Assembly: GCA_934101685.1 (NCBI GenBank)
Contig: CAKORZ010000035.1
Location: 1-13,852 of the forward strand
Length of the DNA: 13,852 nt
From: an uncultured Bacilli bacterium
GTDB lineage: Bacteria > Bacillota_I > Bacilli_A > RFN20 > DUOF01
Reading direction: 5' to 3'
The notes under the pieces were generated by a model that did no database searches, was not told the origin of the DNA, and worked only from the letters and a program-made list of their open reading frames with translations. Shown piece after piece: positions 1 to 9,100 of this stretch. A program made the translations under genes and the position numbers. Position 1 is the first letter of the stretch. Each line of letters opens with the position of its first letter.

Positions 1-1367
1 TTATAATCATCTGCACTTCCACTTAGTCCTTCTTTATAGCACAACTTAACTTTAGATACTCCACTATCAACATCTTTAACATTTATTGTTATTTCTGCAT
101 TATTTGTCCATTCATTAAATCCAGTAGTTATAGTTCTCTCTAATACAGGAATTGTATTATCTAAGTATATTAAATCCTCTCCTGTACTTAAGTCCCTTAC
201 ATTTCCTACTTTGTCTTTTGCTCTTATATACAAATAATATTTTCCAGAAAGAGAATTTAGCTTTATTGTATTACCAGTAAATTTCATCCATCTGTTCTCT
301 TCTATTGTGTCACTTGTACCGCTACATTTACTATTTGTTTTTTCTTTACTCAAACAATAATATTTTTCTGCAACTCCACTATTAGCATCACTAACATTAA
401 CTGTAAATACATGCTCTTTTTTATATTTGTTATAGTTTTGTGGATATACGATTGAAATGCTTGGAGCTGTATCATCCAAATATAAGACCATATTTTTTCC
501 TTTAGTACTTTTTAAAAGATCATTATATTCATTTCCAAGTGCATCTTGTACTTTTATCCGCAAATAAAATTTCCCAGTGCCACTTACAGAAAAACTACCA
601 GCAGAAGCAAAATTACTCGTTCCCCATGTCGTACATTCTTCTGTAGTACTTTTAACCAAACAATAATAAAAAGGATTCCACCCAGATTTGAAACGAGCAC
701 CATCATCACTAAAAGAAAGACGCACACTATACGATTTTGTGTATGGAACAACTTCATTAGATTGAGTAGCACAATCACTATAGTTAGATCCTGTTATTTT
801 ACACCATGTATCAATATAGGGAGCTGTCGTATCTATTTTTACATCAAAATCATAAGATAAACTTTTTTTAGAATCTGCCTTGCATCCTGCACCAATGCCC
901 CAAACCAACCCATCATAATAATAATATACTTGTATTGTTATAGTTATTTTAGAAACAGTACCAGTAGTGCTAACAGTTATTTCATTTAAAGTATCTTTAG
1001 TTGTTGAATCTATAGCATACTCTTGTAAGCTTAAACCATTAGAATTCTTAAATGAAAGTTTAATAGATGGATAACATCCTTCATTTTTTACTTTAGTAGC
1101 AGAAAAAGTCCATTTTTTAAGATTCTTTTTTGAATAAAAAGTTGAATATTTATATACTGCATTGGTATTATGAAAATAAACATAGTTTCCTTCATAGCTC
1201 ATAACTTCGTTACTACTACCACCGCCACCGTCACCACCAGTTGTTGTGCTAGCAAGTGAAGTATTAGAATTTAAAGCAAAAGAAATAAAAATAAAAGACA
1301 TTATAAAAACGAGATATTTAAATATCTTCATAATATTAGAATGTAATTTAATATTTCCGTTTTTCAT
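1..1367 (-). CDS. Secreted Ig-like repeat surface protein, family member A (3' end outside window)
   Basis: I read 455 codons without a stop, from an ATG at 1367 to the left edge, so the C-terminus is missing. Residues 1-39 look like a signal peptide: a basic n-region, a hydrophobic stretch at about 15-32 and a likely cut after S-L-A39. A Gly-rich linker (44-52) and a head of about 130 residues follow. Ig-like modules start near residues 183, 300 and 402, each opening with D-[DNT]-T-x-P and containing D-x-x-G-N. Cysteines come in close pairs (for example the Y-Y-C-L and K-C-S-G segments). The protein is collinear with the 11333-13621 product from about residue 180 on, and the G-V-S-K-V-K-x-C-Y segment is shared, but the heads differ. 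The start is set by GAGGAG at 1382-1377, 9 nt upstream; an in-frame ATG at 1376 abuts that site and is unlikely. The likely role is an exported adhesin or coat protein; the ligand is unknown. Confidence 0.85.
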   Translation of the reverse strand, partial: MKNGNIKLHSNIMKIFKYLVFIMSFIFISFALNSNTSLASTTTGGDGGGGSSNEVMSYEGNYVYFHNTNAVYKYSTFYSKKNLKKWTFSATKVKNEGCYPSIKLSFKNSNGLSLQEYAIDSTTKDTLNEITVSTTGTVSKITITIQVYYYYDGLVWGIGAGCKADSKKSLSYDFDVKIDTTAPYIDTWCKITGSNYSDCATQSNEVVPYTKSYSVRLSFSDDGARFKSGWNPFYYCLVKSTTEECTTWGTSNFASAGSFSVSGTGKFYLRIKVQDALGNEYNDLLKSTKGKNMVLYLDDTAPSISIVYPQNYNKYKKEHVFTVNVSDANSGVAEKYYCLSKEKTNSKCSGTSDTIEENRWMKFTGNTIKLNSLSGKYYLYIRAKDKVGNVRDLSTGEDLIYLDNTIPVLERTITTGFNEWTNNAEITINVKDVDSGVSKVKLCYKEGLSGSADDY

Positions 1368-1376
1368 AATGCTCAT

Positions 1377-1382
1377 CTCCTC
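1377..1382 (-). promoter_or_regulatory. Ribosome binding site that fixes the start at 1367
   Basis: The minus strand reads GAGGAG immediately before an ATG at 1376 (0 nt spacing) and 9 nt before the ATG at 1367. Only the second has workable spacing. The paralogue at 13621 has the same arrangement. Confidence 0.75.
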
Positions 1383-1398
1383 ATACTTCCTTATTCTA

Positions 1399-1427
1399 AT
1401 TTTAATTGATTAAAGAAATATTTCCAA
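1399..1427 (-). promoter_or_regulatory. Sigma-A-type promoter of family member A
   Basis: The -35 is TTGGAA (1427-1422) and the -10 is TAAAAT (1404-1399), with a 17-bp spacer. The predicted transcription start is near 1392, giving a leader of about 25 nt. The same layout, with the same -35 and spacing, is found at 13653-13681 upstream of the paralogue. Confidence 0.7.
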
Positions 1428-1441
1428 TAATTCTAAAGCAT

Positions 1442-1452
1442 TATGTTTATTA
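1442..1452 (-). promoter_or_regulatory. Conserved 11-bp element upstream of the -35
   Basis: The minus strand reads TAATAAACATA, ending 14 bp upstream of the -35. The same 11 bases occur at 13696-13706, at the same 14-bp distance from the other family promoter. The flanking bases differ. This could be an activator site or UP-like element at about -50 to -60, or residual duplication homology. Confidence 0.4.
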
Positions 1453-1474
1453 TAAGTTCAAAAAAATTAAACAA

Positions 1475-1501
1475 AAAAAGCTACTTTATAAGTAGCCTTT
1501 T
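1475..1501 (-). terminator. Intrinsic terminator after the cytosolic gene pair
   Basis: On the minus strand a 12-bp stem (AAAAGGCTACTT pairing with AAGTAGCTTTTT, one G-U wobble) encloses an ATA loop and runs into a T tract. It begins at the stop codon of the 1500-1976 gene and closes the transcript before the promoter of family member A. Confidence 0.85.
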
Positions 1502-1976
1502 AATCATCATTGAACCAGTCATCAAATGACATAGAACTAAATTTTTTATCGGTTTTCTTTTTCTTATTAGGATTTTCTATTCCTAATTCATCCATTATAT
1601 CTTTTAGGACTCTTTCTCTCAAATCTGTATCTTCAGACACTAATTTAATTAGTTCTTGTTGTAATTCAGGAATCATTTCAATAGAATTCATTAAGCTTTC
1701 CACTCTTCTAGTGTCTTTACAAGAGATACTCGAAACTCTATTAGTTTCTTGCATTAAATCAAATGTTTTATTTAGAACTTCATTAGTATTAATAGTTGTT
1801 GTGGATAAATGAGCTAACCACATAAAAATCTTTTTATTAGATTCAAATAATGTATTTATACATTCTTGATTCTTTAAAAAACTAGGATTATCCAAAACAT
1901 CTAATATTTTAGGGTACTCACCCTTTATTGCTACAACAATGTTTTTTACTTTTGCTTTTTCTCCACCAGTTAACAT
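1500..1976 (-). CDS. Small cytosolic helical protein of unknown function
   Basis: This 158-aa protein is not recognised. It has no signal peptide or membrane segment. It looks mostly helical, with charged amphipathic stretches at about 85-135. A lysine-rich patch (138-145) comes before an acidic, aromatic tail that ends D-D-W-F-N-D-D; such a basic-then-acidic tail could be a docking peptide, but that is inference. The start follows TAGGAG with a 6-nt gap. It lies 13 nt after the stop of the 1990-3039 gene, so the two are very likely co-transcribed, and a strong terminator overlaps its end. The tight pairing suggests that the two proteins work together. They sit between secreted Ig-like proteins, but nothing in the sequence ties them to export. 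I am confident of the coding call, not of any function. Confidence 0.85.
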   Translation of the reverse strand: MLTGGEKAKVKNIVVAIKGEYPKILDVLDNPSFLKNQECINTLFESNKKIFMWLAHLSTTTINTNEVLNKTFDLMQETNRVSSISCKDTRRVESLMNSIEMIPELQQELIKLVSEDTDLRERVLKDIMDELGIENPNKKKKTDKKFSSMSFDDWFNDD

Positions 1977-1989
1977 ATTAAACTCCTAA

Positions 1990-3039
1990 TTAAGCTGACT
2001 TTCTTGAAGATAAATGATTTTTTTCACTTTTACGAGATAAAACTAAATCAAAACTTCTTTTTGTAAGTAATGTAACATTGTTTAAGTCTGCTGTATTATT
2101 AGCCTTAATAACTCCAAATGGCCATTCACCTAATTTTTGGCAATCAATTACCCTATAAGCTTTATTTTTACCAGTAACAAAGTAAACAACACCTTGTAAA
2201 CTTTGTCTAGCAATTTTCTCTGCTTGTTCATAGAAAGGTTCCATATCTACAATCACATTGCTAGAAGTAGCACTATAATTTTCCTTAAGTATATCTATAA
2301 GTTCACTAGCAGAAATCATTCCTACTATTTCAATTGGTTTTCCTTTATATGTACTTACAACAGGATAAATCTTTTTAGGAATTTCTTTTTCGTCTTTAAA
2401 TGGAATATTTATAATTACAGGAATAGTAACACTACCTGGATTAGTTGTTGCTGCAGCGCTACTAACTTTTCCTCTATACATATCATTACCATCAATTTGA
2501 ATAAACTTTCCATCACCATTAGGTAATCTAAGCCCCATTTTAGAGTAATCATCTTTAACACCTGATAAAACAGCAACATTATCTAAAGATGTCTCAAAAG
2601 AGAAACTTGCTCCTCTTCTTTTTGTTGGAACACCTTCACCTTGTTCTGCTTTCAATAAAGCTTCTTTCAAACTGTTTGTAACAGAATAATTATAGCGATA
2701 AAATAATTTAAAATATTCAAATCCTTTATTACTACTATTACTTTCATATACTTTCTTTAATTCATCATAATATTTACTAGCTTCTGGTAAATTAATCAAG
2801 TTTTCTTCTCCCATGTAGTAAAAGCTATCTTTAATATTTTCACTATAACCCTTAACTAAAATTGAAGAGTACTCAGTTGAAATAAAATCTGTAGAAATAC
2901 TAGTAGCTATTGCTGCTAAATTAGTATTTTCACCTAAATCACTAGTTTTTATAATTTTAAGTTCACACAACTTATCTCTAATAACACTTAAATCTTTTAA
3001 AATCTCTTTGGTATAATACCTACCTTTATAATTTAACAT
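1990..3039 (-). CDS. Cytosolic protein of unknown function, first gene of a two-gene unit
   Basis: This 349-aa protein has no recognised family and no signal peptide or transmembrane stretch. Residues 1-130 look helical and rich in charged residues and tyrosine. A Ser/Ala/Thr-rich segment near 190-205 leads into a beta-type region containing I-P-V-I-I-N-I-P-F. A mixed alpha/beta part follows to about 320, and the last 20 residues are basic and Ser-rich (R-K-S repeated). It has two cysteines, not arranged in the close pairs seen in the surface proteins, which fits a cytosolic location. The start at 3039 follows GAGGAG with about 11 nt spacing, and a promoter with an extended -10 lies upstream, so the gene can be expressed independently of the giant gene before it. 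Its stop is 13 nt before the next gene. It could be a regulator or assembly factor for the surface proteins, or unrelated to them. Confidence 0.87.
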   Translation of the reverse strand: MLNYKGRYYTKEILKDLSVIRDKLCELKIIKTSDLGENTNLAAIATSISTDFISTEYSSILVKGYSENIKDSFYYMGEENLINLPEASKYYDELKKVYESNSSNKGFEYFKLFYRYNYSVTNSLKEALLKAEQGEGVPTKRRGASFSFETSLDNVAVLSGVKDDYSKMGLRLPNGDGKFIQIDGNDMYRGKVSSAAATTNPGSVTIPVIINIPFKDEKEIPKKIYPVVSTYKGKPIEIVGMISASELIDILKENYSATSSNVIVDMEPFYEQAEKIARQSLQGVVYFVTGKNKAYRVIDCQKLGEWPFGVIKANNTADLNNVTLLTKRSFDLVLSRKSEKNHLSSRKSA

Positions 3040-3062
3040 TTATATCTACACTCCTCGTTTGT

Positions 3063-3091
3063 ATATTACCATAAATTAACGAAATACTCAA
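3063..3091 (-). promoter_or_regulatory. Extended -10 promoter for the cytosolic gene pair
   Basis: The -35 is TTGAGT (3091-3086) and the -10 is TAATAT (3068-3063), with a 17-bp spacer that ends in TGG, giving a TGn extended -10. I see no terminator hairpin in 3040-3120 for the giant gene, so readthrough transcription is also possible. Confidence 0.6.
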
Positions 3092-3120
3092 TTATTTTTT
3101 TACATCTAGCTTCATTTTTA

Positions 3121-6100
3121 TTATGCTGCTCTAACTCTTCTTCTAAGTCTTACAATTTGATATCCTAAGAATAATGTAGCAAGTGAACCAACAGCAATAA
3201 GCACAACACTTAAAGCCCCACCTTTTTCCTTTTCTTTACTTTCTTTTTCAGTAATAACAGGTTCATTAACATCTTTCTTAACAATAACATATGCATAATA
3301 AGAATCATTAAAGTTCAAGAAGTAATCTGTACTCTTGGCACCATTAATAAATTTTTCTCCATTACTTATTAAAGTAACTTTATTTGAACTAATAATATCA
3401 TCTCCATTAACACTATATAGTACAAACACATCATTAGTATTAGGAACTAAACCTAAGACATATGCAATATCTTTACTTCCAATACTAATATTACTCAAAT
3501 CAGTAGTAACATTAATATATCCATTAAGATCATATTCTATATCCACCTTAACAAGCAATCTCTTATCAAATGTAACAGAAGTTGTTGTATATTCTTCATT
3601 TTTAATATCATTAACAACATTTACATATGTATTTGCATTTATTACAAAATCCACAACTGTTTTATTGCCAAATGTATCAACTGTCTCTATTCTATAAGCA
3701 CCATTCTTATTTAATTTAAATGGTATATCTTCTACTTCAATTTCTTCGTTATCTAACCATATTTTAACATAATCCAAACTATTATCAGAAACACTAATTT
3801 CTACTTCTTTATCTACTACTTCACCACTCTCTACTCCATTTATTACAGGTTTAGTAGTATCAACATAAATAGTTTTACAATCAGTATTATCACTAATATT
3901 ATTATAGTAATCTACTGCTCTAATACATACCCTTACTTCTCCTACAAATCCATTTCCAAATTCAACTTTAGATGTATCATTGTATCTAAGCCAATCACCA
4001 TTTTGAACATTGTATTCATGCCACCAGTTATTAGAATTATCTTCTCCTCCTACTATCTCTATAAGGATACTATTTAAATTAGTTTTATTAGGTAAAACTA
4101 ATGTTCCAGCAACAGGTTTTGTAGTATCAATAAATCTAACATATATTGTTACTCTTGTTTCATTCAAAGACAAATCTCTAGCAATCAATGTTACCTCATA
4201 ATCATATGTATCATTATTCTTTATTTCATACATAACACTAACATTTGAATAGTAGTTATCTTCTGCAACAACATTATATTTTTCAATAATATCCTTCATT
4301 ACATCAAAATTAGAATCAAGATCTAGTTCAATAACTTGATACTCACTTATTCCCTTAATAACAGGACTTATGTTATCAACCACATTAACTTCATATTCAA
4401 ACACACTTATATGATTAGTACTATCCATAGAAATAAATCTAATATAATATGTACCAACTTTAGTAAATTTAAATTTTAATCCCATAGCATCTTCCAAAAC
4501 TAAATGCTCTTCATTACTTTTTGCTTTTGTTCCTATATTATTAGCAACATAAACTCCTTCAAATACAGGACTAATAAGATTATCTTTTCCATCACCTATA
4601 TCATAACTAGTAGGTTTTCTCAAAGTAATCATAGGACTAACAACCTGTCCTAAAGAATCTCTTTCACTAATTTCTAAAACAAATGATGATTCATCATAAG
4701 CACTCTCAATTATAGGTGCCTTATTATCACTAACAACTATCACTTGTTCTATGGTAGATTTATTATTTGATGCATCACTAATTGTATATGTAAATTTATA
4801 AGTTCCTGCTTTAGAGAATACATATTTATTACTTCCTGTCTTTTTAACATTAGAGCAATAACTTCCCTCACAAATTGCACTATCAAGTCCATATATTTTT
4901 TCTTTTACTATATTACCATCTATAATTTCAATTGCATAATTATCAATAGCTCTAACACCTATAATTTCAACATCCTCATTTAGTTCAACATTATTAATAT
5001 TATCTACAACAGTTACTGTAGGAGCTAATGTATCAACAATATTAACTTTAAATTGTTTTTCTTCAGCTTTATTTCCAGACTCTGTAGTGAAATTAATTTT
5101 TATAACATAGTTTCCTATATTAGCAAACATATTTTCTTCATACAAACTATTATTTTTATATACAGCCACATTAAATCTACTATCATTAATAAGACTATCA
5201 TAACTTCTACCATTTATATTTAACTTCATAGCAATCAATAAATCTCTAATAGTTAATTCATCTTTTCCTATTTCTATACTAATAGATTCATCACTAATTG
5301 TATAACTACTATTTCCTAAATAAATAACACTACCATCTGTATCATCTAAATAAATATTAGGTATTTTATCATCATATCTTATAACCATTTCAGTTTCTCT
5401 ATTTGCCTTATCATAAACTTTAATTGTAATTTGATTATATTCACTAGAATTATTATTAATTAATTCTAAAACGCTAACTCCATACTCACAACTACCATCT
5501 CTATTAACTAAACATTTACCAATTTCACTAGCATATGAATATGTCAAAGATGTTTTATTTGTTCCATTAGAAATAACAACATCAACATTTTTAAAGTTTT
5601 CCTCATCAACACTAACATATAATCCCTCTAATGATCCATATATATTTGCAATAACATTTTGATAATAATAGTTATTATTAATCTTTTTATATAAATTAAT
5701 AACTGGGCTAGTAGTATCAGTAATAATCTTCACTTCTCTAACATTTTGTGTCATATCATATACTTTTAAAGTATAATTTCCAGTTTCTAAACGATAGAAT
5801 AAAGTATTACCACTCTTTTCAATACTCTCTCTATTACAATTATAATCATCTTCATTTACATCAAAATAACAAGTAGAAACTAAAGTATTACTAGAATTAT
5901 AAACTTCAAAATAATTCAATTGTTTATTATCAGTCATTTTAACTTTAATAGCACCTTGTACATATAAAACATCCTCATTTATAACAGTATAAGTAGAACC
6001 ATAACCACCAGAACTATTTTTCAAAGAATATGCTATAACAGGCTTTTCATCATCAAATCTAGTAACAACCTCAAGTAATTCTTCAATAAGAACACCATCC

Positions 6101-9100
6101 ACATAAATAAAGAAAGTAAGTTTTTTATCTTCACTTATAGATATTGAATAAATATTATTTGATACTGAATATACCTCACTCTTACATACTTCATCTATAA
6201 CCTCATTACAATAGTTAATATTATTAATGTCATAACTAGAAGTAGAATTTATATCATCTATAACATATATAAATTTAGTAACTTTTTTACTTCCTAAATT
6301 ATTAACTGTTACTTTAACATTCTTATTTTTTGCATTGAAATAAGCCTTAGCAAACACTGAATTTTTTATAGAACTATACTCATAATTTCTAGTAGTTTCA
6401 TTGCCTGCTTCATCCACTAACTTCAAAGTAAAAATCAAAGATAAATTATTCTTATTAAAAGTATAAATATATTCATTATTATTTTCTATAAAATCAACTA
6501 ATTCATAAGTACCATTAATGTTAATGTATAATTCTTCTTTTTCTAACTCATTGTGCATAACAAGTGAATATGTATCATCACTATTTTTCTTTACATCAAT
6601 TATAGTAGACTCAAAATCTGGTGCAATAGTATCAATATTAACAAGAGTTTCTATTTTCTTAATAGTATAATTTCCAATTTCATTTCTAATGTATACCCAT
6701 ACATAATATGAATCATCTACATTATTTTTAGTAATAATTTCATGGTTAGCACTAGCAGTTACAAAACCATAAAGGTTTAAGAAATCTGTTATAGTACCAC
6801 TATAATTTTCTTTTTCTTCAAGCAAATTGATATTTTTAGAAACAAGAGCATATTTTATATATTGCTTTTCAATTAAATAATCAGCATTACTATTACTTAC
6901 ATTAAGTAATACTTTAGTATATTTTTTATTTTCTTTAATACTACTATTTGAAGAATCTGTAATAGTAGCATTAATCTCATTAACACTTAGTGAATACACT
7001 ACTTTGAAAGAATACTCTTCACTTCTATTACTTGCATCATCAATTAAATAATATGTTACTTTTCCTGAAAAATTAACTGGGGAGCTAACACTCAATTCTC
7101 TATTTACATAATATCCATCTTTGATATATCCAGAGAAAGTATACAAATTACAAGACTTTTCAAAACAAACATTTAGTCTTAAATTGTTGTTACTACCGCT
7201 AGATAAATCAAGCAAACTATTAGCAGCAAATTTAATTTTAATCTGTAATTCATTAGAATAGTTATAAACCTTTTGCCCATTTTCTAATGTAACATATAAA
7301 TTACTTGAATTAGCAGTGTATGGAGAAATATAATCCATATTAACTATTGGGCTTATACTATCATATTTAACAGTGATAACCTCTAATTTATAATTTCCAA
7401 ATTCATCTATTGCATATAAATATAAACTATTAACGCCCTCAACAAATGGTATATTATCTATTACATAACTATTAGTTTCTTTAATTTCTAAATTGATAAA
7501 TCCTGATGATAACATTTTATTTTCATAAGAACATTCATTTAAACAATATGCAACTCTTTCTATATTTGCATCTTCATTATTACGAGAAATAGTAAAGTTC
7601 AAACTTCTAGCATTAGTATATTTATTTTGATCAAAGCTAGTATTAATAGAAATAGTAGGAACCTTAATATATAATTTATTAGTAGAATATGTAGCCTTAT
7701 TACCAGCATTATCAAAAGCATAAACATAGAACTTATATGCTACATCTGCACTAAACTTACTAGCATCTAATTCTATATTTTCTATAACGCATGATTTACT
7801 ACCTAATTCACAGTTTTTATATTGAGCTTTATATACACTTCTATTAGTGTTCGCCTCAACAAATTCATAATATATTTCATCCTTATTTAAAGAACTCAAA
7901 ATATCATTTATTTCAATAATATATTGAAAATTAGCAATATAAGCATCACTATTTCCATTTGTTATATTTCCCTTTTCATCTTTCATAACAATAACTGGAG
8001 CATCAGCATCTACACATATATTTTCTAAATATGCATATGAAACATTACCTGCAATATCTATTGCCCTAATATACAAATTATATATTCCTGAACTATTAGG
8101 TGATGAAATAAGTAATTGTTTGCTATTAAGTATAGAACTTTCAATAACATTTCTACTAAGCTTTGTATCACTACTATAAAAATAATTATTAAAGTTATCT
8201 TCACTATAGAAAACACCAATAGAATTACTTTCATCAGTTATATATTTTCTAGTTGAAAAGAAATATGAATACTTTACATGTCTACTACTAGTAATATTCT
8301 CATCAAACATAACTTTAAATGTATGAGTATTTTTATATATTTCATTTTCTAAATTTGTACTTCCTTTTTCATTGTATATATCAATAGAAACTTTTTCTCT
8401 ATCTATATTATTAATAACATAGGTTAATTTCTTTGAGTTACCAATAACATCCTCAATATAGAATGTATACTCACCATTTTCTACTATAGAATAAGCACTA
8501 ATAGGACTTCCAAAATCACTTCCTGCGTAATATGTGACATTATTTTTTCCTCTTTCACAACTAACATCTGAAACATTCTTTCCAACAGCTACACATTTAA
8601 TTGTGCTAATATCATTAAAAGTTATAGTTGTTCCAATAATATCTTTAACATAATCACTATTTAAATTAATAGAAAAATCTACGCTAAATTCATCTATATC
8701 ATTATCAAATTCTAAATAATCACTACAAACTATATTATCATTTTGTTTAATACAAAGCATATATTTTCCATTCAAATTAGCATCACTTTCAACCATAAAC
8801 AAAGATGAATTTTTAATAGTTGTATTAGTAAAATTAGAAACAGAACTTCCCTCTTTTATCCATTTATAATAGAAAATAGAACCATCATTAAACATAAAAG
8901 CATTAACTCCAACAGAATGACTCTTTCTAACTACCATATCTGTTTTATATTCAAACGCTCTATTAATCTCTAATGTTTTATTAACACATGTTTTATTATC
9001 TCCATAATCTACAATACACAAGTACACATTATAATATCCATTATCCAAATCATTTTTAAATGAATAAGTAAATTTACTATCTCCCTCAATATTTTCCCAA

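Noticed and set aside
546..860. Open frames on the plus strand (546-860) and in another minus frame (584-778) inside family member A
   Set aside because: Both lie wholly inside the well-supported partial Ig-like gene, which continues through this region in its own frame with homology to the 762-aa protein. They lack convincing ribosome binding sites.
1510..2526. Plus-strand open frames at 1510-1812 and 2203-2526
   Set aside because: They are shadows of the two cytosolic genes, which have clear ribosome binding sites and operon spacing on the minus strand.
3121..3300. Possible LPXTG sorting signal before the C-terminal helix of the giant protein
   Set aside because: No LPxTG or close variant is present; the residues before the helix are an E-K-rich spacer.
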